From Astrocystis sublimbata (Eukaryota; Ascomycota; Sordariomycetes; Xylariales; Xylariaceae), in contig JAJNNY010000005.1 in the NCBI GenBank assembly GCA_022453515.1, positions 620,001 through 684,000 on the forward strand: a DNA stretch of 64,000 nucleotides, in the 5' to 3' direction. The translations under genes and the position numbers were made by a program. Below are positions 23,623-34,658 of the stretch, piece after piece (positions within the stretch are counted from its first letter, which is position 1; the number at the start of each line of letters is the position of its first letter). The notes under the pieces are model-generated. The model was not told the origin of the DNA and did not search any database. It was given only the letters and a program-made list of their open reading frames with translations.

Positions 23623-24112
23623 ACTGGTGGGTTATTGCAGGATTTGGTATCTTGAAATCGGGATACTGCGGCCGCCCTATATGCCGAAGAGTATCATCTC
23701 TTGTATTGAGATACAAACACCAAAACACCAGCCAGGCAGTTGCTGCCTATAGTACTTGAATAGAGGGGTTTCATTAAGCAAATATAGAGGATGGGGGAAT
23801 GAGAGGTAGTTGGTTCCTATCCCCCCCAATCAAGGAAGCAGCGTAGATGTGCGTCTTGACAGCATGCACATGCTACTAGCCACATTATAGGTGTATCATT
23901 TATATCACCGCTACATAGGAAGTACCTAACTTTGAATGCATTACAGCCCCCTGAAATGGGTGCGGTCACCATGTCTGAGACCCCCTACCGCGCCCTAACG
24001 TAGGTGATAAGCTAGATGCCATTTTCTATCGATTTTGCCGCAAAGTCCCCGTTGACAAATATAGGTCCTACGTTGCAGTGAGTAAGCCTAAGCAGCTACA
24101 AACGGGGGTTGG
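23623..24112. other. Intergenic, nothing recognised
   Basis: No coding frame, RNA gene or repeat supported between the broken gene ending upstream at 23622 and the UstYa-like gene. Confidence 0.5.
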
Positions 24113-25064
24113 CTAGAAGGTGTGGGTTATAGTGCCAATCGAAAAAAACTTACCATTTTGGGGGTGCACAAGCATACCGTCCTGGAAGACGTCTATGGAG
24201 TTGGGTTGCACCCATTCCATCAATTTTTCCCAGTTTACGCACTCGTGCGGACTGGTCAGGTTCCCGATGGGCAGCGGGCTTATGAGGCCCCATTTCATGG
24301 TCAAGATGGTAGGGTCTCCTTGACACATAATAGCCTCCTTCAGCATGTGGAGGCAATGTTCTGTTTGGTGTTTAGTACCGTTACCGATGGGGGATTAACG
24401 AAACTTGGGGTTAAACTCGAGATGGTGGAAAGAGTAACAAGACAGTGTGAGAGTAGCGTACCGATATGGTCTTGATGGCCGGCCTTCTTCGAGTCTACCT
24501 AGTTTCGCCATAAGACTGTGAGGGATGCGCGTGTTCATTGCTAGAGAAAAGTCCATGAATCAGCAGCAGTCCAGGACGATAAACGCTCCGATAACCCTTT
24601 GAATCTTGCACTGACGTTTCAGCAAATTGTGCCAGTTCTCATCTATCTCTGGGCGCGGATCTCCAGTGAAGTATATCTTTGCATCAGGGTTGACGTTCTC
24701 CCACTGTTCTATGACGTGGGGCACGTAGCTAATAAAACTATTATTAACTGGAGCTATAAGTAAGGTTCCAAGTTAGTTTACAACGCTTTCGATGACAATG
24801 CCTGAGACGTGGAGACATACATTCTAGGAATCTAGTTCCGTATCTCTTGTGATCTGCGGATATCTTCAAAGTTGTCATGACGACTACGACCGAGTATAAG
24901 ACCAAGACTATGGTAGTTCCCACGATGATGAATGCGGTAGATCGATCGAACCTATGGCGGCGATAGACCACAGCATCTTGCAAAAACGTGGACTGTTCGT
25001 CGTCTGAGACATGATCGGTGTCTCCTTGTTGATCAATTTGGTGATACTTTTGAGCCTTTTCCAT
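24113..25064 (-). CDS. UstYa-like (DUF3328) oxidase-family protein
   Basis: N-terminal cytosolic part, one membrane segment (residues about 45-67, STAFIIVGTTIVLVLYSVVV), then the UstYa domain. Exon 1 25064-24821, intron to 24754 (GTATGT, ACTAAC branch); exon 2 24753-24616 (EQWENVNPDAKIYFTGDPRP, WHNLL); intron to 24541; exon 3 24540 to about 24417 ending FHHLE; last exon from about 24360 with HCLHMLKEAIMCQGDPTIL and HECVNWEKLMEWV. HxxHC and the later His-Cys pair are the family's metal/catalytic-type motifs. UstYa proteins oxidatively cyclise fungal ribosomal peptides. The third junction does not keep frame by one base with canonical sites, so this may be a slightly wrong model or a recent frameshift. 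A small secreted-protein gene lies divergently at 26035. Confidence 0.72.
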
Positions 25065-26034
25065 GGTTTTAAGATGTCATGAATCTGTGTCTCTGGAATG
25101 GGTTACGTAGGATAGGAGGGACTTGTTGAGAGGTAAGAGGGACCGTGGAAGTGAGGAGTTGCGGACTTCAATGATTCGCGAGCAGCTTCGGAACACCATT
25201 ATGGGGAAGCAACGCTTATCTAGGATTCGGTGTTGACTGATTGTACCCTCCTTTGCTTGGCCCAGGGAACACAGGCTTAATTAAGTATCCATAAGAAGAG
25301 TGGTTTTGAGTGTTTTGAGGTTACACACACAGATGGCTACAAACGCTGATCCCTGCCAACTGACCGATCATCTGTTAATACGGCGTACTTGGTTCGAATC
25401 CATTCACCGGTGGCCTTGAGAGGCTATGCCCCTTTCTCCATAAGATGTTTAGAGATCGTGGATGAAGTGTGAAAAGCCCCCAATGATTGTTGTTTCCAAG
25501 AGTAGATTAATCTTTTAATAAGCGCGTCAACTAAACGAATGATCTAATGGTATCTATGCCCATGTTGTGTTATAGCTCTGATAATGTAAGTACTTCCAAG
25601 GCAGGTGATATTGGTTCATTCCGTGGTCCCGTGAGATTGCATAAACAGGAAAGAAAAGCGATCTTGGTGGTCAAACGAGGACCCCATGACAATGGGTTTT
25701 GGTCAACCCACCAATCGTGCTCCGTAAATTGACGACCATACTCTACAGCATTCTGGCCGATATCACAAAAATATGAGTCTAGATTCTTTCCCGTTAAGAT
25801 CCTTGCGGCATACTCAGCTAGGAGCTGTAGTTTGATGCGGGTGCGGAACATTGGCACATGATAGCGACTGTTCTGTGCGAAGGTGCTTGAATAACGAGGT
25901 AGAACAGTCCACGGAACGAGAAGACGACCTATATAAACAGCAATTGAAACCATCATGTCCATCATCTATCTTCATCTCATTCATCAACTCCAGACCGAGA
26001 CACACAATCTTCACCCCATTCACTATTCAACACA
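25065..26034. other. Divergent intergenic region, UstYa-like gene and small secreted gene
   Basis: 970 bp shared upstream region. It holds a TATA box for the plus-strand gene. A 131-codon open frame on the minus strand (25965-25570) overlaps that promoter and has no recognised motif. Confidence 0.5.
25929..25937 (+). promoter_or_regulatory. TATA box of the small secreted-protein gene
   Basis: CTATATAAA about 100 bp upstream of ATG 26035, followed by a pyrimidine-rich leader (CATCATCTATCTTCATCTC). Position and sequence fit a strongly expressed fungal gene. Confidence 0.7.
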
Positions 26035-26265
26035 ATGAAGTTCTTCAGCGTTCTCTCCACTATCGCCACCCTCATGACCACGGCTGTCCTTGCTGTGCCT
26101 GTGGCAAACATCGGTAAGTTTCTCTCGCAAAGTTGGGGATCATGACAAGTATGAAACTGACCCGACGAACCAGCTGCTCGCGACTCGGCCCTCGATGCCG
26201 ACGTGGCCTACTGCAAGCCCGATAGACTCGAAGCTGATGGGACTATCACAAAGCGCCAATGTTAG
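26035..26265 (+). CDS. Small secreted protein with C-terminal Lys-Arg site
   Basis: Two exons, 26035-26113 and 26174-26265, with intron 26114-26173 (GTAAGT...CCAG) in frame; 56 residues. It starts MKFFSVLSTIATLMTTAVLA, a clear signal peptide, then a short mature part with one internal Cys (VAYCKPD) and the ending TITKRQC. Lys-Arg is a Kex2 cleavage signal, here only two residues from the end. No homology recognised. Its position divergent from a UstYa-like gene makes a peptide-precursor role conceivable, but dikaritin precursors normally carry several Kex2-bounded core repeats and this one does not. A small effector-like or pheromone-like protein is equally possible. Confidence 0.7.
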
Positions 26266-27093
26266 GTGGTCAACATGGAAGACAGTCTCTCGTTGCAACT
26301 GGCAAGTCTTTAAACCGAGGAACTAGCCGAAAGTGCACCACGATGCTACCAGATCAGAAGGTCTCGTGACTTGGATGATGGAGAACGCGGAATTGGAAAC
26401 CATGCAATGGGGATAACCGGGTCACATTCGTTACTATGGAGATGTAGTGAGAAAGGCAGATTGCAGACGGAAAGGTTCTCATATGGTACTGTCGATAGTC
26501 CATTCCTAAGACGACATGAATCACCTGTCTGATAGCATACATCCAGCAATTCTTCGATCCAAACAGTGCTTCCTTGGCCCTCACTTCACAATAAAATGTC
26601 AACGTACGTAACATTACAGTAGCTATCGTAGAATCTAATGCTCAAGATCGTTTTGTAGGGTGAGATGATTCTGTCTAGTTGATATAATGCCGAGGCAATG
26701 ATTCCGTCTCGCAAATAAGAGAAATGTGTCGATAGGTGAACAAACCAACTAGCCCAGCGACGAGTTATTGCTCACATTGAGGTGCAGGACAGCTATTATC
26801 AACTGCCCTTCATACAATGACTTTGTTTGTCTAACTTTTCCCATGCCAGGTCAATATGAGAAGCCCACATCTTACTTTGACACCTAAGAACGTACTGGCA
26901 GGCCGAGCGTGCCTAGTGAATAGGTAGAAGCAACTTCTATCACGAGCGCCATCATACAGATTGACTTCGATATAGGTGGTGATATTAAAGTGCTTTCGTG
27001 ATCATATAAATTAGCAAATTGTAAGTATAGATAGCCACGTCTTTCGTCCCGAGTCGACCCCGTAATTTACCTCATTACCTGCACCTTCTTGAA
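26266..27093. other. Intergenic, nothing recognised
   Basis: AT-rich; short open frames without motifs. Confidence 0.5.
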
Positions 27094-27512
27094 ATGAGTC
27101 GAAACATAGGAAATGTACAGGGAACGATCAGGTTCTGGGAACTCAGTCGCGTTGAGAACACAAATGATTCAGGCCTTATTGTATACTCCCATATGCTCGG
27201 CTTCTATTTTAAGTGGCCAGCGAAGCTCTTCAATCCCACCCTCCTAGCCTGCCTTGACCAGCCAATTCCCCTAGACCCTGACATCGGAACTGCAAGTTAC
27301 GCCGCGCCAGGCTTCGGCGTCTCTACGGAAGAGTGCCACGACTGGATCAAGTATTTCGTTCGTATCACAGATGATATGCTAAATTAAACCAAGGCCGACG
27401 GCCAATCCCGGGAGTGGTTTAAAGCATGGCTTCGTCGGGTCGTTACGAGACTCCCGCGTGAGTGGTTCGAAGACCGGTGCGTCTACAAGAACTCTGTTCC
27501 TTCGCTTTTAAA
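27094..27512 (+). pseudogene. Decayed open frame of unknown function
   Basis: A frame starting MSRNIGNVQGTIRFWELSRV runs 97 codons, meets TAA, then continues in the same frame for about 45 codons (SREWFKAWLRRVVTRLPREW). Composition looks coding, but no family was recognised. Called only because the continuation past a single stop resembles the nearby damaged genes. Confidence 0.25.
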
Positions 27513-27853
27513 TGATTCCTGACTCGTGCTTTAGCATTTGGAGACACGTCTTGGCGGATCGACTTGAGCGGTTTATTCTCCCGAGCCATGAGAGTGAAAC
27601 CGGAAATGGAGAAGGCATGGCGGGTCAGAGCGACGAGGAATGTATAGAAATCTGTCCGTTACTGATTGAGATATGCGAGTTTCTGAAAGCCGATCTCGTT
27701 CAATACGAGAAGTCCGATAGTTGAATACAAATTGGAGTTGACCATATATCGACCCCAAGGAAAGAGGATCCATCTCTGAAGATAGTTTGGCATTGGTGGA
27801 AGACGCGACTTGACTTGTACGCATATCCATCGGCATACCTTGCCGGCTTCGGA

Positions 27854-28049
27854 CTAGTACGACCTGCAATCACGGACCAGTACGATTTTCGAACCAGTAC
27901 GCAGTGGGGTCACGGACTGGTACGATATTCGTACCAGCATGACCGTGGAACCCGTACCAGTACGAGTTCAGACCAGTACAAACCAGAACCAGTACGGCGG
28001 TGGATTTCGTACCAGCACGGTTAGGACTAGTACGATGCCGTACCAGTAC
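27854..28049. repeat. Cluster of CCAGTACG-type motifs
   Basis: Ten copies of CCAGTACG or close variants (CTAGTACGA, CTGGTACGA, and the inverse CGTACCAG) occur within 200 bp at about 27854, 27877, 27894, 27917, 27930, 27957, 27973, 27989, 28008-28026 and 28042, spaced about 15-25 bp apart and in both orientations. The motif is rare elsewhere in the window by eye. It sits directly before an ankyrin fragment. It could be subterminal repeats of a non-autonomous transposon or a cluster of protein-binding sites. Confidence 0.8.
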
Positions 28050-28078
28050 GTTGAGAACCACGTAATACAGCCCTGACA

Positions 28079-28627
28079 CTTTCTTACGACGGCGAGTCTA
28101 TTTCGTCAACTGCGGTCTACGTTGATCAGCCCGTGCCTAGAGCGTGCTGTCCTGCAGTTCCTTCGATGGTTGACAATCGGTATTATTGGGAAGGTTACAG
28201 TCAAAAAACACCAAAAAACATGACTGGATTGCACCTAGCAGCATGGTTCGGCCTAAGAGAATCTATGATAACGCTACTTGGTGAGTTTGATGCAAATACG
28301 GAAGACGGCAACGGCCAGACGCCGCTATTGTGGGCGGCAGGGCTCGGGCACGAGGCCGTGGTCCGGCTGCTGCTCGATACGGGGAAAGCCGATCCGGACT
28401 CGAAAGATAAAGACGGCCGGACGCTGCTATCGTGGGTGGCAAGGCTCGGGCATAAGGCCGTGGTCCAGCTGCTGCTACAAGTTGGTACTGATCTTGATGC
28501 AGTTGAACACCTGTTGCTTAGCAGTGGTGGTTCTATTCCTCGAGACTTTTATGGCCTTCAACAACTTTTTATGGAATTTGAAGAAATAAGCTGTCTTTTT
28601 TTTCAGCTATCGTTTAAGTTTAATTAG
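28079..28627 (+). pseudogene. Ankyrin-domain fragment of an NLR-type gene
   Basis: An open frame with no start context reads GYSQKTPKNMTGLHLAAWFGL, then two further ankyrin repeats (GQTPLLWAAGLGHEAVVRLLL and GRTLLSWVARLGHKAVVQLLL), then diverges and stops at 28627. The GYSQ..P..MTGLHLAA entry is the usual join between the NTPase and ankyrin parts of fungal NACHT-ankyrin proteins. No NTPase is left upstream; the motif cluster at 27854-28049 abuts it. It is best read as a 3' remnant of a second ankyrin NLR. Confidence 0.65.
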
Positions 28628-29442
28628 CTAGTTATAAAATATTCGTTATTAGTAAGATCGCTTTGATTTATGCAAAATTATTATTATTTTTCTATTTTTA
28701 CTAAAAAAGGTCAAAGGGGGAATAGTAAATTTATATCGAAGTTTGTCTTTATCGGGTCTTTAGAACATGTTTTTGAACGATGCCAATGTTTATATATGCA
28801 AGGAGCAAGGCGGTACATCTCGTTAACGGTAGAAAGCAAACCGCTTTGTGGCACCGTTTTTCCTCTACATAAATTATACATAAATCATTTGCTTAGTCAA
28901 TGGCCTGACGACTGACTGAGCCGAGCCTGAGATAGAGGGGCGATAGCGCTAACCCGATTTGTCGAAGGCTTGGCATTTTGGAAAACGAACTACCCGTAAG
29001 GAGGTATGTAAGTCCCTAAAAGACCCTAACCTGAATGGTCCAGCTTCTCCACAGGGAGCATCGCGGGGTCCAGAATGTGGGAGACCCTGCTGAGCCTGAC
29101 CCCGGCATGCCCTACTGCACCCTACGAGTACTTTACGCGCCTACCACGCAGACAGTTTGTCAGTAGGTACTGCAATGGAGTATAGCACTCCGTGGCCCCC
29201 ACCATTTAGAGTTGCGATACATGCCTAAGCTCCGGCCTAACAAGTAAACTAATCTTACCCAAAGTGCCCATTTCCGGTCCCCTCGTAGCATCGTTTTCCA
29301 TCTGGTTCACTGTGAGACTCGTTCACTGTCTGACGAGAACGCAGTTGCATGACTCAATTGATTCGCTTTCCAATACGCTTGAAACAGATCATCGACTTTA
29401 GAAACATATGTGTCTATTGTAGCGAAGGGCTTGGGTAGCGAC
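28628..29442. other. Spacer and NTA1 upstream region
   Basis: AT-rich to about 28900, then mixed. No supported gene; an 81-codon open frame at 28670-28915 has no motif. Confidence 0.45.
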
Positions 29443-31495
29443 ATGAGGGTAGGTTGCCTTCAGTTTGCCCCTGAAGTGGGTGATGTGAACAACAACATCA
29501 CTCGAGCCGATGCCATTTTGAATCAAGCAAACCCCGAGAACCTCGATCTTCTAGTTCTCCCTGAGCTCGCTTTCACGGGTATGCTATACACTTCACCAGC
29601 GCTAGTGGGTGCTCGACTGTGACTTACGTGCTGATGTGCTGGCTTGCCTTCAGGATACAATTTCAAGTCGCTTCAGCAGATCAGTCCTTTCCTGGAGCCC
29701 CGGGAATCCGGCATCAGTGCCTTATGGGCTCGGGATACTGCACTCAGACTAGATTGTGTAGTTACGGTCGGTTACCCGGAGAAGGTTGATATCCAGTCAA
29801 AATGGCCTACGTCCCCTGAGTATTATAACTCTGTTCTCGCCGTAAACAGAGATGGCGAAACAGTCGCACATTATAGAAAAACCTTTTTGTACTACACAGA
29901 TGAGACGTGGGCTCTGGAAGGATCTGAGGGGTTTTATAGTGGTTTCGTACCCGAACTGGGGGCTACCACTTCCATGGGTATCTGTAAGTTATACTCTATA
30001 TCTGCAACTACTGAATAATACATATTGACTAAGGCATTCAGGTATGGATATCAAGTAGGATCTTTCTCCTCCAGTGCCAAAACCTATACTGACTGTTAAT
30101 AGTCCCTACAAATTTGAGGCGCCGTGGCACGCCTTTGAATTCGCATTTCATTGCTTAGAAGTTGAAGCAAATCTCGTCATTCTGACTATGGCGTGGAACA
30201 CTCGAGAGGAGGCGAGTTCGTTCAGCTGTGTACCAGAGGAACCAGATATGAACTCTCTGACATACTGGATAAGTCGGCTAGAGCCAATGATCCGTTCGGA
30301 AACGAGGGATGAAATCATTGTCATCTTTTGCAACCGCGCCGGCATTGAGACCGATGCTGTCTATGCTGGAACAAGCGCAGTTATTGGAATCAGAGATGGC
30401 GAGGTCAATGTATATGGGATATTAGGTCGTGGCGTTGAGGACGTTTTAGTGGTCGACACTGAGAGCCCACCCTATGCGAAAGTGGTGTATCGCCCCGATG
30501 ATCAAGCTTCCACAGCAACACCTATTGATGAATCTACATTTGACGCCAAAGCAACTGAACAGGGAGGAGATGGTCCAATCCCTGGCGCACGAACACCATC
30601 AGTCCAGACGACTCAAATGGATAATTCGACAGGACCGAGCAGTATCGATGTTGACCGTCGTCAAACACAACACCAAGTTTTTCCCACAGCCGGGTATGAC
30701 TCAGGCATCTCAACCATTTCTAATTGTTTAGCACAACCTCAAGATTTACCTGCAGCTCGGAGATGTAACACAAAAAGAACTTCAACACATAGCAAGTCGC
30801 GGTCACTCCCCGCTCAGATCTCGTCCCTTTTCAACCCATTCACGGGACACAATGAATCATCGCCCCAGTCTCCTATGTTATCTGCTCGGCCACATTCAAA
30901 TACGCTGCTTAGCGCGCCTATAAGCTCACGAGCTTCGGCTATTGCTCGAGCCGACTCACCAACTCTCAGCATGGAGTATCCGATAGTGTCGCCAGTGTAA
31001 GTGATTAGGGCACGAAAAATGAAGCAGCAACTACAAACCGGAACTGACAGATCGGCATCCAGGTCACCGCGAGCATGGAATACTGGTAGTTGCCATCGCG
31101 AGAGCCAGCACTCAAGAAATGGAGCTCGCCTCGACCGTCCTCAGTCCCTTGCGACCTACAACGAAGGGTATAAACGCCACAAGAAGCTAGATTCTGGAAT
31201 TTGTCTGAGTGTAGCGAGCTCTGATCCCAAATCCCTACCAGAACCGAAGGAAAGTGGGTGCGGTTCTCCCGACTGGCCCATCGGAGGGACCGAGGATGAG
31301 GATGAAATAGTCGAGATCATTGTCCAACGCTCATCCACTTGTCAGATTCACGGTCTATCTCAACGAGAGAGCAACACGACATTTCAGCCTACTGATCCTC
31401 CGATAGCACCCTTGGTTACACCCTTCACCGGGCCTTTGGGGCATGCTGTGCAGGCAATGGGAAAGGACTTGACGATTGAACCACAATGTGCTTGA
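29443..31495 (+). CDS. NTA1: NTA1-type N-terminal Asn/Gln amidase (nitrilase superfamily)
   Basis: Five exons: 29443-29578, 29654-29983, 30042-30054 (13 bp), 30103-30996, 31051-31495; 606 codons, 605 residues, frame kept at every junction. The nitrilase catalytic triad is visible: Glu41 in VLPELAFTG, Lys121 in HYRKTFLYYTDE, Cys156 in MGICMDIN, the last formed across the micro-exon. The block after it (NPYKFEAPWHAFEFAFH) is typical of NTA1. The enzyme deamidates N-terminal Asn or Gln so that the Arg/N-degron pathway can degrade the protein. The amidase fold ends near residue 320; the rest is a long Ser/Pro-rich tail absent from yeast NTA1. The start at ATG 29443 (MRVGCLQFAPE) fits the family N-terminus. 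Confidence 0.88.
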
Positions 31496-32108
31496 ATATA
31501 GAGCAAGTGCGAGATTTTTATATAGGTAAAGCGCGGAGTTATGGGGAAGGCGTTTGATTGCAGGGGAGATAATGTTATCAAGTAACAGGTTATGGCCTAT
31601 AGAAAGGACGTGTTGGGCGACCCACGATGTAGCAACCACGAATTCTACCTACCTAAGTTAATGTTAAATGCCCAGTGCAATGTTCGTTAGGTAGTTGTCG
31701 TGTTGCAAGTAGGTAGATACCTGGTCGTGATTCCAAGTCTACATCTATTCACGAGCCTCCTCATGGGATACACTTTTGCCAGACACATCAACGTTTGCTT
31801 GATTCCGTGATCAAATCATCTAGAGATCGTCCAGTCTCCACGATCATTACAAGTTGAGTGAATGGACTAGTCGCAGAAGCAGCGCACATCGCATTAGAAT
31901 ACAAGATCACAATAACAAGCAAGCTCGACACGAACCCAATAAGACTTGCCCCTGGCCCCCAAGCACACTGGGGATTGGCGGGAGTACCTTCCCAGCTGGA
32001 AAACAAGTAGCCGCAGGTAGCGATTTACCCATTGGTATATGTGAGTTGAATACAATGTACAAGATGACGCTTCGACGGATGAAAATTGATATTCAGCAGT
32101 TACAGGAC
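31496..32108. other. Intergenic, nothing recognised
   Basis: Contains CTACCTACC-type short motifs near 31650 and otherwise no supported feature. Confidence 0.4.
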
Positions 32109-32883
32109 TTCTGCTGAGAGTCAGTTAGACGACTTCATCATTGACTTCAACTATGTCGAGCGCTCTGCCGCCCAGTCACTGGTGGATGTCGTAGACAACG
32201 CGGGCATTGCAAACCAGCCCGATAATTCCCAAATTCCACTTTCTTTGATACAACCACACGACGATCTTGAGGGTATCTCACGCAAGCTTCGAGACTATGT
32301 GGCAGCCGTGCAGCAAGGCAAAACTCTGGCATCGCTTGCTGGTTTTTTGAGTGCGGCTAACGACAAACGCGACCCAAGCCTGGTCACCGAGGAGAGCTTG
32401 TCTCCGTTTGAGTCTTCTCAGTATAACTCCTGGAAGAACGGCACCCCGGTGGTTGATATTGACTGGACCGTCAGCCGTCAACCGATCGGTAAAAACCCTG
32501 CCATTGACCTGGCAGAGCGCGCATCGGCTATGCAGAGAGTTTGGAACAACAGCAGCATCGACGAGGAGAACGCATCGTGGCTCACGAGCAACATGTTTCG
32601 TTATCTCCCACTCATTGATACGGCTGCGAGAGTAAATAGAGCTAAAGGAGTTATCTAGGAAGCCCATCCCGGATCAACCGATATCGATCTTGCCGAGATT
32701 CAAACCTCGAAATGCGTGCTCGTCGCTGCAACACAAGGCAGAGACAACGCCATTCAGCGTTTTTATGAGATCATACGTAGTATCAGACAGCCTACGAAAA
32801 CAACACGGGCGCATCAGCATACAGTCGGGGAGGTTCTGGAAGATCATAGGAGCGATAACCTCAATTACAATCTTCAATCATGA
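32109..32883 (+). pseudogene. Open frame with one stop, unknown family
   Basis: A frame without a clear start reads SQLDDFIIDFNYVERSAAQ and runs to GVI at 32655, meets TAG, then stays open to 32883 (STDIDLAEIQTSKCVLVAA). Coding-like codon use and the length argue for a real former gene; a single TAG fits CAG to TAG. No domain recognised. An intron could also bypass the stop, but no good donor-acceptor pair was seen. Confidence 0.4.
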
Positions 32884-34658
32884 TGTATGGTTGTTGATCA
32901 ATTTATTAACATGGGATTGCGAGATAATTGCTCGTAATTGCCACTGCATCATCAAGTAGCTACCATATGAAGCATACAGGCAAGCCGGTGTGAAGAGCTT
33001 CTGTTGATCCATCGAAGTCACACTTTACCAATGCGAATGATGCAGAGATTCGACTTCGGACCGTTGAACGCAGCATCATAAAATTTGCCTAGTAGGTCAG
33101 CCAAAAGAAAATTGAAGAAACACTGTGTGGGCTGGAAACTGACGAAGAGGGTTACCAGATAGGCAAATATTCGGTTACCGATTCAACAACGAAATGGATG
33201 AAGAGCGGCGTATGGCAGATGCTAATGCCTTGAGAACAGGCGGAGAGAGCGTTGGATGTTTACTCCCAGCGAATACACAGTCTGAGCACCATTCACAAGA
33301 AGTGGAGTCTTCAATTCCATACGCCGAGACTGGTACGCTGCGCCATCATCAAGGGTTTCTAATAGCTTGTGCAGACCTTTTTGGCGTTGACAAGTTCTCG
33401 AAGCTAGCTCTCATCACGAATCAGAATAACAACATAATTACTGACCACTCAATAAAAGTTTCGATACATTGTGACTACTTGTATGCAGACCAGTCTTGAA
33501 CGGAGTACTCAACTTGTGCTGCGATTGCGCCCGTCACCTGGCTCTAGCGCCCAGCCACACCCTGATTGAGGTTGTTCAGAGACTTCATTGAAGGTTGGCA
33601 AGATACTACCTAGTCCTTCCATGCAGCTTTTCGGTCTGGAACCGATCGAACAATTCCATTGCGGTCAGGCCAGAAATGGTTGTTACACCGCACAGGTTCG
33701 AGTGGGCTTGAACTTATCTGTCAAAAGACATCCATCCATGAGAACGGCTGGGCCCGTTTGCGAACTTGCGCTAGGTCCTGGCTCGCACGCCAGGGACCAC
33801 GATGCATCTGGCTAGGGAGACTGCGGCTTCTAAGTGGTCAATGGCAGACATGTTCTGCAGCCAACCCCTGTTCCCCATCACCTCTTGGCAAATGCTTATG
33901 GCCACTCAGGAACCAGGAACCGCTCGCGCGCTTTTGGAGGTGAGCGAGCCAGCGAGTGAGCAAGAAAAACCCAGCCCCCCGAGCCCCCAAGACATGACCA
34001 TTGACCAGACTGGACCCAGACCCTCGCTCCTGTGCTCCCTCGTCACCCCGCTGCGATACCTGAATGGTCGAACGGGTGCTCTGTGATACTCCCTTTAGGC
34101 AAGTCACAATGCGAAGTTTGTAGGCATGTCAAATTATGTACCCCAACCTGTGGGCGGCGGTCGGCTGTATGCAGGCCTTTCCCACTCTGCTGGTGTTGGT
34201 TCCGTACACCCTCTGTATAACTTCGTTCTCTCGCACACTTGACTGTTTGCATGTCACGGCGGTGGCAACAGAGAGCGCTTTGAGTGGACACACGGACGCG
34301 AGTGATAGTCTGTTGCAGCCGCCAACTTCTCGACGGTGACCCGCCCTGTTGGTTCTCATGCGTCAGTCTGTCTGAATAGTTCACGATCACAATCAAACCG
34401 CTGCCCTTGTCGATCGGAACTCTCGCTTGACGGGGAGTACGGGAACTTGCCTCGCTTGCTTCTATATCTCTCGTCGCCACCCCCTGCTCTTGGCTACCTG
34501 GAAGAAGTTTTGATTGTCGGCATTACATATTCATCAAGATACACACCCCACGAGTTTGGTGTGAATCCGACAGCGTGCGCCATTTGTAGTTACTTCCAAT
34601 TCGCCGCTCGTCATCCCGGCCGTCTCAACACCATCGCGGAGAATTGATTCTCACCGCC
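32884..34658. other. Transition zone between accessory and core regions
   Basis: Holds short open frames (for example 33194-33499) without motifs. The final 300 bp should carry the promoter of the membrane-protein gene that starts at 34659. Nothing else supported. Confidence 0.4.

Noticed and set aside
25388..25415. tRNA-like B-box (GGTTCGAATCC)
   Set aside because: The T-stem does not pair fully and no A-box, acceptor stem or anticodon arm can be formed upstream.
25570..25965. 131-codon minus-strand frame
   Set aside because: It overlaps the TATA box and leader of the small secreted gene and has no recognised motif.
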